Part shown: positions 1-9,959 of the stretch, in pieces
Layout: the number at the start of each line of letters is the position of its first letter
Position numbering within the stretch: the first letter of the stretch is position 1
Assembly: GCA_023375785.1 (NCBI GenBank)
Contig: SZWC01003930.1
Coordinates: 48,391 to 112,390, forward strand
DNA: 64,000 nucleotides
Direction: 5' to 3'
Origin: Penium margaritaceum
Lineage: Eukaryota; Streptophyta; Zygnematophyceae; Desmidiales; Peniaceae
Notes under the pieces: generated by a model
Databases searched by the model: none
What the model was told of the DNA's origin: nothing
What the model saw: the letters and a program-made list of their open reading frames with translations, nothing else
Position numbers and translations under genes: made by a program

Positions 1-2048
1 TGGCAGATGCAAAGTGTGGCGTTGGCTTTTCCCTCATGTTCAGATGATGCCACTGCTGCAGCTGTATTTGACCTCTTCTCTGCCGCAGTGAAGGATTGGG
101 GACTGTGGGACAAGATGTATTGTCTCACGGTGGACAATGATTCCGTGAATGATAGCATGGTGGACAATTTCCTTGTGCTCCAGAATGACAACTTCAGCAA
201 GGATGGGCACATCCGCTGCATGGGGCATGTGCTCAACCTTGCTGTCAAGGATCTGATTGCGGTGCCTGAGGTGGAGGAGCATCTGAAGACCGCGCGGGAC
301 ATTGTGAGCTATGTGAGCCGCTCGGCCAAGAGAGAGTTTTCAGTGCTGAATGCATGCCATGCGCATGGAGTGAACTACTTGTCTTTGCACCAGGACACTC
401 CAACGCGTTGGAATTCCACACTGGACATGTGTGAACGCGTGGTGAAGATCAAGGACGTGCTGGATGAGTGGTTGCAGCCTCGAGAGCCCAGTCTCATCCC
501 CAGTGGGCAGGGGTGGGAGCTGCTGGGCCTGGTCATTGCAATCCTCAAGCCCTTCAAGGGCTTCACAGAGGATATTTCTGGTCAGGATTACCCCACGCTG
601 TCCCTGGTCCTTCCATTTTTCAGCAACATCTTGCAGCGCCTCCATGGCTGGCGCCTGAAGGCCGGGGCAGCCGAGAAGAAGCGCGAGAGGAAGGCGGTCC
701 TTGATGTCAACGAGAAGCTGCTGCTGGTGCTGGAGCCGGGCCTAAAGAGCTGTGTGGACAAGGTGAGATGGTCGATTGGACTGTGGCTGCTGTTATGTTT
801 CTGGTGATGTTGTGGTTCTGCTCCTAATGTTTTGATTGTCTTTGTCGTTGGTGCAGTTGGAGAAGTATGTGAAGAAGGCCAGCCTGCGACACGTGGTGGC
901 AACCGCGCTGGACCCGAGGTTCTGCTTCCGCTTTTTTGAGCGGGTCCACAAGGTGAGGTGGGGGGTTTGTTGCTTGGAGGGTGGGCTGGGTGGTGGTGGT
1001 GTTGTATCCGTCCCAAACTTTGTTTAAGAGTCAGAAAGTGAATGCTTTGTTTGTAGTGTCATTTGCTGTGTCGCTTTAACATTTTCTGAACCTGTTTTGT
1101 GCTCATCATTACATGCAGCTGCTCGGCATCAAGACCGTGGTGGAACTCAAGCTGAAAGTCATGGACTTCATGAAGCCGTACATTGCAAGGGTCCAGGCCA
1201 AGAGGGAAGCTGAAGCAGCAGCAGCAGCAGAGGAGGCAGCAAGGGCTGCAGCAGAAGCAGCAAAGGCAGCCGAGGATGAGGTGGTGCCAGAGGAGGAATC
1301 TGGCAGTGCAACCCCTGCTGCAGCCACATCAAGCAGCCAGGCACAAGACCTCAGTGGTCCTGCAGCAGCCGCCAAGCATGGGCGGAAGAAGCGGCAGAAA
1401 GTGAGCATGCTAGAAGTGGCTTTGGAAGATCCAATGGAGGACATGTTCGAGGAGCCTGAGGTGGAGGAGAAGGCCATAGCACCAGACACGTTGGAGGAAG
1501 AGGTGGAGGCTTTCAAGAAGAACGCTAGGGGAGGACGGAAGATGAACGTTCTTAGATTCTACAAGGAGAAGCAGCAGCTGTATCCAACCTTTGCACTGTG
1601 TGCACTTGACGTTCTGGCCGTGCCAGCCACCAGCACTCCCAGCGAGAGAATGTTCTCGCTGGGGGGCCGGGTGGTCACTGATTTCCGCCACTCTTTGTCG
1701 CAGATCACTGTGCAGGACCTGCTGTGTTTAAAGACATGGATAAACAACCCGGCACTGAAGGACTTCCCAGTCCATCCCTCAGGTACTGTATCTGAGGAGC
1801 TGGAAGAGGTGGAGCACAAGAAGAGGGCAGCTAGGAGGGCTGCTCGAAAAGCAGCGAAGACAGGGGGCCTAGCAGCAGCAGTTGTTGCAGACTCTGATGG
1901 TGATGGAGGGGAAGATGGAGAACAGGGAGAAAAGGCAGACAGCACAGACAGTGGGGAGGACAATGACAGTGAGGAGGATGAGAATGACCATGAGGGCGAG
2001 GACGAGGAGGATGCGGAGAAGGATGATAATGTGGTAGAGATGTCGTAG
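1..2048 (+). CDS. hAT transposase (5'-truncated by window edge), three exons
   Basis: The frame is open from base 1. Exons 1-762, 857-952 and 1119-2048 are joined by GT-AG introns (763-856, 953-1118) and stay in phase to the stop at 2046-2048. Splice sites were inferred because intron read-through frames end at once and the copy at 37-40 kb has the same exon blocks. Numbered from the Met at 7, the RNase H-fold core shows TVDN (second catalytic Asp, residue 43), CMGHVLNL (hAT Cys-His motif), TPTRWNST, and in exon 3 the C-terminal dimerisation domain with TSTPSERMFSLGG and the catalytic Glu, ending DLLCLKTW. An Ala/Glu-rich coiled-coil-like insertion opens exon 3. The tail has a basic patch (KKRAARRAARKAAK, possible nuclear signal) and a ~50-residue Asp/Glu-rich end. 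The protein would cut and rejoin element ends in the nucleus. The BED finger and first catalytic Asp lie outside the window. No inactivating change is visible here. Confidence 0.9.
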
Positions 2049-2561
2049 ACATGATATGTTGAAATGTGATTGCCAACAGTCTTCATTTCTAACGTCAAGT
2101 TCCTCATTTCTTTTCACTTTTCCATGTTCCCGTGCTCTGTTCTTGTCTTTCAGAAGTAGTGCCATGGAATGGAACTCGTGTTATCACAAAATGTGAATTG
2201 ACTGTGTAATGGATTACACACAAGTTAGTGTATCAAGCAGATCTTAGGTGTATGAAGCACCTGCACATAGACTTAGTGTTCTGGTCAACAACCAGCAGGT
2301 TTCATGCTAAGTATGTGTATTGTGTTATGAGGCTGTGTCCTGTTGTTGGTGAAGGAACAACAGTATGTACACTCGGAATATACACACTATGTTCTATAAC
2401 TGGTACTGGAACACCCATGACTCAGTCATGGCTGAAAGAGGTGAAAGTGAAAGAGGTGAAAGAGGTGAAAGTGATTGTATGAACACATTGTGTTCTGAAT
2501 GCAAATGCGGAAAACACATAGTTTGCACCATATGCCTCACACAAGAAAAAGATTGACACAA

Positions 2562-2743
2562 GGACTCGCGAGTCACAAGAAGGTGGACTCACGAGTGTAT
2601 GGACTCGCGATTCGGGGCCCAGACTCGCGAGTCCGAGTCGAAACCCGCACGCGGACTCGCGAGCCCGAGTCCAGGCCCGGACTCGAACTCGTGACCCGAG
2701 TCCTTAGTCCAGAATCGCGATTCCGGACTCGTGAACAGGCTTA
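2562..2743 (+). repeat. hAT-1 subterminal repeat array and right terminal inverted repeat
   Basis: At least ten variants of GACTCGCGAGTC or its half GGACTCGCGA occur in both orientations within ~180 bases, ending in CGTGAACAGGCTTA. Dense short subterminal repeats near the ends are a hAT property (as in Ac) and are where transposase binds. The same words recur at both ends of hAT-2 and inside the MITE at 12033-12482. Confidence 0.75.
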
Positions 2744-3603
2744 GCTTGTCCTTCATGTTTCAGAGGATGGAGGTGGAGGACGGAGCGGAGGATGGGGGGA
2801 GAAACAGTGAGGTCGGGTTTGGGGATGGGAGAGGTAAGCATCTTGGTGATGTCTCCAGGTGTGTAACCTCTGGGCACCCTGCTGACAATGATGCCCACAG
2901 TGTCAACTGGGCAGTCTGTCTCTGTCGTGCCAGGATCAAGAGATGGCGTGACAAGGATAGGTGCAGATTGTCATGGGATCTGTACACATAGTGCTCCTTG
3001 CTTGCAGAATGTTTCAGCAACGTCGGCGGAGTCAAGGGTGAGGTCCCAGAAATAGAGTTGTGTGCCAGGGTTGCTTAGATGAAGGGAGGAGTCTCTGACG
3101 CATACATCACGTGCAGTGCCTGGGGGGAAACGTTTTTCGTCAGCAAGGCGTTTTCTAGCCACCTCCTGAATCAGCTGAGAACTTCCGGCTGCACTTTTTG
3201 GAGCTGTGAGAAATACCACTGCCCTCTTCATGTCAAAAGGGTTGGAGGGGGCAGTGATGGCAGTTGGTGGAGGGAGATTTGTCGTCTCACACGGCAGTTG
3301 TGAGGGGGTGTGTGAGTTGGCGGCGTTGGTAGGGGGGGGGGCTAGGTATAAGGGTGCAGCAGCTCCTTGGATGGTGGAAGATGGGGCTGTTGTTCTTTTA
3401 TGCCCCATGTCCACTGCTATGGCTTGAAGGACAGGTTGGGCATGCATTGCTCCCTTGGAGTAAGTCCCCCAGACCTTGTTCGTGGTGCAAGTCCAAGCGA
3501 GACACCAGAAGTGTCGCGCAATGGATAGCATGTTGGACTTAGGGACAATAGGTCCTGTGATCGAGCCTTGATGTGCACAGGATGTTTTTTGACCTTCTAG
3601 CAC
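2744..3603 (-). CDS. Unassigned minus-strand coding-like segment, partial
   Basis: A 210-codon frame runs from 3603 to 2971, and coding-like sequence continues in another frame to about 2744, where hAT-1 begins. The first ~35 codons are antisense to a tRNA-like segment, so a later Met (near 3401, MGHKRTT) is a likelier start if this is real. The visible protein has a Pro/Ala/Thr-rich stretch (APSSTIQG to NLPPPTAITAP), then a more globular part with KRAVVFLTAP and LYFWDLTLDSAD. Downstream the phrase SRVPRGYTPGDITKML resembles the start of an RNA-binding fold, but I cannot name the family. It could be part of a transposon ORF1, a broken host gene, or chance. Confidence 0.3.
3506..3590 (+). ncRNA. 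tRNA-derived (SINE-like) segment or tRNA pseudogene with T6 terminator
   Basis: TCGCGCAATGGATAGCA matches a tRNA D-arm and Pol III A box, about 35 bases on lies TGTGATCGAGCC, a decayed B box (consensus GGTTCGANTCC), and a run of six T follows at 3585-3590, the usual Pol III stop. The A-box part most resembles Arg-type tRNAs. The anticodon arm and acceptor stem do not pair well, so this is not a working tRNA. Whether it is the head of a SINE or an isolated pseudogene needs copies elsewhere in the genome. Confidence 0.5.
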
Positions 3604-6600
3604 AGGGGAAGTTTCTTAGACATTTCTCCATGCATGAGGAGAGTGCGCCACTTGGCGGTCAGTGGATGCGCCAATTGGCGGACTGGTGAGGTTGTGTGGA
3701 GTGACCACCCCAAAAGTGTCACTACCCACACACCTTAGAAGCCAGGCCTAGGACTATATGTACCAGGCTCATTCCTCATTCTAATTACACAATCTGGCCT
3801 TAGATGCTCCTCACAGAGTTGTCCAACTAAGGAACAGTATAAAGAAGACACTGGATGGTCCAACCCCCAGGAGTTAGTCTTTGACTAGCACCTCGCGCGA
3901 AAGTGACCAAGTGTTAAGTGGACACAGTTGCTAGCAAGTGATTACCAAGGAACTGCTCAGTGTGGAACCGTGATCCTGAGGGTGATATCTTCTCCTAGCT
4001 GAAATGCTAGAAGCGGACGGCAGGTGCTATTGTGCCGGCCCTGTTTTCTAGTCCGTTTGCCTCTGGCCGGTTGACAGGGGCGGATGCCCCATGGGAGTGG
4101 GGAAGCGTCGTCAGTGAGCTGTGGGGGCGCTGGGACTACGCCTTCTTTGTTTCCTTCTCAGACTGCTTTTAAAAGCCACGTTTGAGGCCAGAGGGATCCC
4201 TGCACCGAGCAGGGGGGAGCAGAAGAAGGCACGATTTTCTGTGAGAGGGTAAGCGCCAACAGCAGCCTATTCAGCTGCCACGGACTTCTTTACAGTCCTT
4301 CTGGTCAGGGTCTGTTTGGGAAGAAGCTCATTTCCGGAAACCTCTGTCTAGAAAATGATTGACTGGAGTAAATCCTTCCATGAGGGTCAACTTAAGCTGT
4401 GACTCTGGTATTGATTGACTGGTTCCATAAATTTTGCGGTCTACTATTGTTTCTCTAACGATTTTGTACACAAAAGGGAAAGGGTTCGAATCAATGGGGA
4501 CATCTTATCCTAATTGGCAGTTTTCATGCCTTATCTCTTCCCTAGTGGAAGGAAGTTTGCCCTGCCATTGCGGGCGGCTGTCAAAATGGAGACACCAAAG
4601 TAGGTGGCGCACCCTAAACTTTCTCAATTCTCTTAGAAGGAAAGTATACCAAGACCATGTATGAGCAAAAAACCATTCAAACTGGTCTACGCTTTGGATT
4701 CTGCATGAACGTCCTCAACTCAGGCGTTTCGTTTGAACATTTCGGTTTTAGCACCAAACACGTTACCAAGAGTTCGGAAGCGATACCATATAGGCTAACC
4801 CAAGAGTAAAGCCAATTGTCATCGACATGATCGCTTTCATTCTAAGGCTGATTCTTCACAGTGAACTTGGCCCACTTGCAAGCGCTTACGAGCTCTTCCA
4901 ACGTTTTTGGTGCGGTGCATACCATCGGCTTGAGATGTAATCAACATAAGAATCAAAGTGTTTGTGAACCCCTTATGAAAGCTTTCGTACTTCCAAATCA
5001 AGCTTGTAAAGGGCACTCTACAAAGTGCAAATTTATCTTATGAAAGGGACCCTTGGAAATATGCTACCCAACCCTCTCCTTGTCGTTCAAAGGAAGGAGT
5101 ATTTGAAGAATTGGTATCTGAGTGTAGACTCAACAGAGTAACATAATTTGGAGAGATCATGGCATTGCTGCTTTGGTGCAAAGGTAACGGGACAACAGGG
5201 TCGGAAGAAAGTGCCCAAGACCTCTCCCAACCCTAGTTTCTATTTACTCTACCTTGTCCTATCTGGCTATTTGCCCTACCTACTTTGTTGAGCAGGGTTC
5301 TGTATGGGTTTGGGTAGACCCCCTTGTGTGTCCAATAGATCACCATTCAATCACAACCTCAAACATGACATTGACTCAATAAACCCACATTGCTTTCAGT
5401 AAAGCTTTGTGGTGTTTACATCAACTTTGAGTCAAAGTATTGTCTCATGGGTGTATACATGTTCAGCAACCAGCTGATATGGCACGAGTGGAGGCCTTGA
5501 GAACAAGGATCAAGAATCGGTCGAGATTGGTGGTGTTTGACTCATGCATAAACAAAAAGATTTGACTTCATAAGGATTATGTAACAAACCGTCGTTTGAA
5601 GGTGGGTAAGTGAAGCCCTCAAAAGGAATTGCTGGTCTTGATGGCTCAACCACTGGGTAAAATCCCACAAGGTTAGCGGCAGAGAGCATTCCACTGAGCA
5701 AGTCATTGTCACATGTTAGTTTCCACCAAGATGTTTCCTACCATGCGCCTCATCCGATAAGCCTTGAAGGTCCGTTAAACTGAACAACTATCCAAGCAAT
5801 AAAAGGTGTAGTCATGACTTGGCAATAATCTGTAGGTGGAATTACACCCAACTTATATGATGTTTCAGATTTGGGTCAGAGAGTTGTGCTCTGGGCAGGA
5901 GACAATGCCTTATGTTATGCCATGACTTGGTTGTTGTATTAAGTTCCTCCCTCTTTAGGTTATAGAATTCCTCAATTTGTAGAATGGAAAAGGTTCCCTT
6001 CTGTAGTGCAAGGATCCTTTTTACGAATAAATGAGATATTCAAAGTTATGGCGCACACGTTATATACCCACAACATTCTTGATAAAGTTTGTGTACTGGC
6101 ATGTGAATGCCGCACGGCATTGTGAACCCCATGACAGAGGGGTTTGTGATTCTCTTAGCGAGGAACTTTGAAATGTTTACATAGGAGGTCTGAGAATCCC
6201 CATGTAAACATGGGGGTTCTTCAATTGCAACTGTAGCGCTTGGTAGTAGCAGAAGCAAAATCAATCCATACAATCCCAGATTCAATTTGAGATAGGGTTT
6301 GAACATCATTTATGGATCCGGAGGCACATACCTTCGAAAATACAACTATATACAAAAGAGACGTACTTGTTCAATTGCAAGGGTTGTGATTAGGTGAGGA
6401 CACCAATCACTTTATTTTCCATGCTTGAATCACCATGGGCATCGCCAATTGAACATGAATCTTTTTCAAGATGTACCTTTTTCTTTTTTTGTGCATAGGG
6501 CATGCTTTATCTTGACTTAAAAATACAGGGGTGTGAACCTTTTGATCTTTGAGAAAACAATTCATATACTCAATATTGATCTTGCATGTGCTTTGAAGAC

Positions 6601-7090
6601 TTGATGCTCATGTCTGAAGGAGTCAAGGTGCCGAAAATTATTCACGCACTATTCTAGTTCCAATGTGACCTGAAAATCAGCAAACAGCCAAAATTGAGGA
6701 AAGAAGGATACCACAATGGAGATTCCCTCATGTCGCTCCTCATCCACACCTAGAACGCCCTAAGGGTCTAGTTTTCAGTGTGCCAATGGCATGTGGAACG
6801 TCTAGGCTTAGGTTGCATGTTTTCATCCATGCTATATGATGACCTTGTTTGATTTTTCGTGGCGTGTCTTACCCAAAATGGCCAAGGTGACTGGTCACAT
6901 ACTCTTCTTGTAGACTTATCTTTTTAGGGCCTCCATTGCAAAATGACCAATGGCTAGTTCGATGAAATGAGAGACACAAATTTCATCAAAAAAACATTAT
7001 ACTAGCCATGAAATTCATTGTGGATTACCTGTCAATCACCTACATCCATTACATCCATTCATATGATGTGAGAAACCACAAAGTTATCTT
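3604..7090. other. No recognisable gene
   Basis: About 3.5 kb of mixed composition. Two short imperfect repeats (GCGCCACTTGGCG / GCGCCAATTGGCG) lie near 3647-3680. A TATA-like AGTATAAAG is near 3836. Open frames are short and unrelated to any family I know. Unrecognised old repeats may be present, but I see no terminal repeats or target duplications. Confidence 0.5.
6046..6309 (-). CDS. Small open frame with signal-peptide-like N-terminus, doubtful
   Basis: An 87-codon frame starting at 6309. Residues ~8-29 form a hydrophobic segment (LGLYGLILLLLLPSA) followed by VAIEE, which looks like a signal peptide and cleavage region. The remaining ~58 residues include five cysteines, three of them in ECCGYITC near the end. 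That is the general shape of a small secreted peptide, but no family is recognised. There is no supporting context, and chance frames of this length are expected. Treat as a candidate only. Confidence 0.15.
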   Translation of the reverse strand: MMFKPYLKLNLGLYGLILLLLLPSATVAIEEPPCLHGDSQTSYVNISKFLAKRITNPSVMGFTMPCGIHMPVHKLYQECCGYITCAP

Positions 7091-8060
7091 TGAATCGGGC
7101 GCGGTGTGCTAGCCTCAACCAGATGGTGTGTGCACCAACCGGCGGCAACGGGAACCAATGGGAGGCCAGTGCAAACCTTCACATGTTTGCGGAAGCATGG
7201 GATTGTCTTGGGTGAGCAGAGGAACACGTGTGGCATACTGGGAGTAAACTGCAGTTCTTATTCAAGTGTCAACATACAAGACTATACATACATGATGACA
7301 CATCCTAGGCGATCTGGGGTCAACGAGCCGTGCGCGGCTTTGTACAGGCCAAAGACGAGTGTTATTGCCTCGACATCACGTAGCTCATTTTCCCAGCTTT
7401 GCAACACACCAGAAATTGCATTATTCCATGAAAGAACGGCCGAGATATGACCGCTTCTGTGAACCGCGGTAATCTCCCGCTCGCAGCACCACTAGCGGCG
7501 GTGACGGCCGCCCGAAGTGCACTTTCTGGTAACAACACATCGGGGGGTCATTCCGAAGCGCCCTTGGCCCTCAATGATCCTTTAATCATTGAGTAACCGG
7601 GCCACAAGGCACGTTTTGGCCTTGTTGGGTCTTCCGAGGGTCGAGCCTTGGTCCTTGGGGATGAATTCATGTCACCTGTTTTCCCCTCGACCGGTCCAAT
7701 GTTGGCTGGGCGTAAATTCCTCAATACTTGATGGATTGACCCTGTTCTTGGGTCAATCTTGCATGGTTTTCCCTGTAGATCGTAAATCCAAAGATTTTAT
7801 ATTGAAGGAAGCCCCAAGCTGTCATCAGTGTCGTTGGAACTATCCAACTTGCATTATCTCATGGCAAATGTCGCTCGCCTGACAGATTGCAAGCTTGAAA
7901 GCCACGATGAAATGGAGTTTGAATGCCAAAGTTACAGTAAAAACATGATGGCTCCTTACACTAGAAGAACCTTCATCTGTGCTCTGCACTTCATCAAAGA
8001 AACCAGTGCCCATGCACCACATGGATGCTAGGATGATTCTTTGGAGGGGTTAATGCCAAA
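7090..8060. other. GC-richer unassigned stretch with a 114-codon frame
   Basis: The block 7090-7640 is more GC-rich than the sequence on its left. It holds an open frame at 7106-7450 (plus strand, 114 codons) with no recognisable motif and no similarity to the element proteins in this window. The remainder to 8060 has only short frames. I see no terminal repeats. Confidence 0.35.
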
Positions 8061-8065
8061 AAGTT

Positions 8066-8843
8066 GAGGAGTAGCCCGTAAACTCTTCCCGTTGGTGGAG
8101 GGATGAATCATCTCAAATGGGCGGAGGCGTATCCTTCCCGCTCTTTCCCTTGGTGGATGGGACCAATGGCTCGAGAGGGAAAATAGAAGGGGGTGTTCCT
8201 CCCTTTGATCCCTTGCATATGGTGGTCAAAACTCATGTACAAGAGGAGGGGACATTTGTTCATCCTCTCCCGTAGAATAGAGAGACCGATGCCTCAATAT
8301 TGAGGAGAGAGTCATTTTTTCCACTCTGTCTCTCTTTAAAGAGGGGTTGAGAGGTCTAGTAGGGGGAGGGGGGGGGAGCGGACATTCCCTTCCCTTTGCC
8401 TCTCTCCCTCATCAAAGATTCGATGATTGAAGGGGAGTAGGGGGGCAGTACCCCCCTGTCAACAGGGTTGAAAGCCCTTGTTGGACAACAAGAGGGTGAC
8501 TCCTCCCTCGTGCCCTTCGTGAAAAAAAATAAAAACTCTGAAAGGGTGAGGAGGTGGAGTTTTCCCCTTGTCCTTGTTGAGATTGGCCAAAACCCCTTAA
8601 AGAGAGTCAAGGGTTTTCTTCACGTTCTCCCTTGTTTGAGGGAGCCAAGGTTGTGAGAGCTGTGAGTCTGTGAGGGTGTGTGATGGAATTTCCCCACACT
8701 CTTCCTCATTTGTGGAGGCCGAAGGTCCTTGAAAAGAAGAGGAGGGCATTCCTTCCTCCTCCACCTCATTTGAGTGGGATGATGATCCTAAAGAAGAAGG
8801 TGGAAAAGTTTTCCCCATCTCCCCTCTCTGGGATCGGCAGACC
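8066..8843 (+). repeat. Degenerate ~60-base minisatellite, about 13 units
   Basis: The stretch can be cut into about 13 consecutive units of ~52-67 bases. Each has a C/T-rich first third (like TTTTCCCCTTGTCC or CATTCCTTCCTCCTCC), a middle with TTGTTGAGG-like sequence, then a G/A-rich last third (like AAGAAGAGGAGGG). Example unit starts: 8070, 8128, 8191, 8250, 8313, 8382, 8447, 8500, 8560, 8613, 8688, 8738, 8811. Units differ greatly, so this is old. The alternating pyrimidine and purine strands explain the short frames seen on both strands here. It ends ~20 bases before Copia-1. Confidence 0.7.
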
Positions 8844-8862
8844 GTTTAGCTATTACGCTAAC

Positions 8863-9846
8863 TACTCAAGATTTGCCCCTCCGCATGCCCAACTATAGCC
8901 CTAGGAGGCGCCGACGAGCGGTCCAAGAGAGGAAAATTCATGCATTTGGATATAGAAGCTCAAGGATTGCTTGGATCCCAAAATGAAGGATTGTTCCTGA
9001 ACATTGATGAGTCACTAAACCCGGTGAAAATCGATTCACCGAAATCGGACAAGTAACCAGGGAGATATGGAGTTCCAAAGTTGGGGTGTGCGCGACAGCT
9101 CTCGGATTCGGCCGTGGTTGGACTGCCGGTGAAAAATCCACTGGAATGAGTAACAAAACTACATCTGGTGTTTTGGCCCCAGAAGACCGCTTAGTAGCTC
9201 AGGCAAATGATTCACCGGGTGTCCGTAATGCAGGTTGTTACTGAGGGAATTTTCAAAAATCCTGGCTCAGATTCCGAAACTGAGTGGTACTGTTTGTTAC
9301 TCAGGGACTTTCGTCAAAATTTTGACTGCAAGTCCACAAATATGTTCTGAACCACATCAATCCCCATCACCAAACTAGATGATTAACTCATTGGAAAAGA
9401 CCCCAAAGGCGCAAGGGGAACCGCCACTATGTGTAGGGACATATGTGCCTCCAGAATGGTGTTTTTATGGGTCCTTGATGTGTGAAGGTGCCTTGGCGGG
9501 CAACATGATGCACATCGCCAAGTGAGCAGCTGGATTGGGGTCCCACTCTTTGGCTGACATAGCGGGAGCTACGTTGATCCAACCCGCACACGGTTTGGTG
9601 CATTGGAGAGCTCATGACCAGCCCTACAAATGTACAGATCATGTCCATGTTTGTAAACTAATACAAAATTGCATGATCTCCTTTGCAAAAGTGACTATCT
9701 TGAAACTCTCTTCAAATTATAGAAACAGAGTGTGAGGCAACGAGAAAGCTCATGCTTGGACTCCGAACTTGCACAAAGAAGTTTTGAACAAAAAAGACCC
9801 ATCAGGCCACGTTGGAATTGCCACCACTCGTGGCCCACTTCCTGAC
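8863..9846 (+). repeat. Copia-1 5' LTR
   Basis: About 984 bases. It matches the 3' LTR at 14543 and the Copia-2 LTRs by blocks such as GCCCCTCCGCATGCCC near the start and CTGACA at the end. The first bases have drifted (TACTC for TGATA/TGTTG), but the boundary is fixed by the CTAAC duplication. Confidence 0.9.
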
Positions 9847-9866
9847 AAAGGGTTACGGGTTGACGG
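9847..9866 (+). other. Putative primer-binding site of Copia-1 (half-tRNA type)
   Basis: The sequence directly after the LTR (AAGGGTTACGGGTTGACGG) does not match the usual 3'-end iMet primer site. The cognate site in Copia-2 (GGGTTGTGGGCCGAC, after 43294) resembles the complement of the anticodon arm of plant initiator tRNA-Met (GGGTTATGGGCCCAC), 13 of 15 bases by eye. Drosophila copia is known to use such an internal half-tRNA site. The tRNA sequence was recalled from memory. Confidence 0.4.
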
Positions 9867-9959
9867 CCTTCACCGTTCTGCACATCATTCACAACTTTTA
9901 GGGCGGATGGGATTGTCGTCGGGGACGACATCACCGTCAAACTATGAGGTCTAGGAGTG

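Larger units (their letters stand above)
1..2743 (+). mobile_element. hAT-1, DNA transposon of the hAT superfamily, left end outside the window
   Basis: The element comprises the transposase described separately and a ~690-base 3' tail. The last ~180 bases are packed with copies of ACTCGCGAGTC-like words in both orientations, as hAT subterminal transposase-binding repeats are. I place the right end at 2743 because its reverse complement begins TAAGCCTGTTCACGAG, close to the end of the MITE at 12033 (TAAGGGTGTTCGCC) and to the left end of hAT-2 at 36484. The 8 bases after it (GCTTGTCC) would be the target duplication, but the left copy is off the window. The flanking sequence on the right holds a minus-strand open frame that stops abruptly at this border, so the element may have inserted into it. 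Confidence 0.85.

Noticed and set aside
588-1016. Minus-strand frame of 142 codons, Pro/Ser-rich, over hAT-1 exons
   Set aside because: Antisense shadow of the GC-rich hAT-1 transposase exons and introns, with no motif.
1559-2107. Minus-strand frame of 182 codons with long Ser runs
   Set aside because: Antisense of the acidic Asp/Glu-rich tail of the transposase; composition explains it.
4434-4520. tRNA-like GGTTCGAATC near 4484
   Set aside because: The T-arm word is present, but the flanking bases do not pair and no A box lies at the right distance.
8066-8843. CRISPR-like or regulatory repeat array
   Set aside because: No constant repeat with unique spacers: whole ~60-base units vary together, as in a minisatellite, and the window is eukaryotic.
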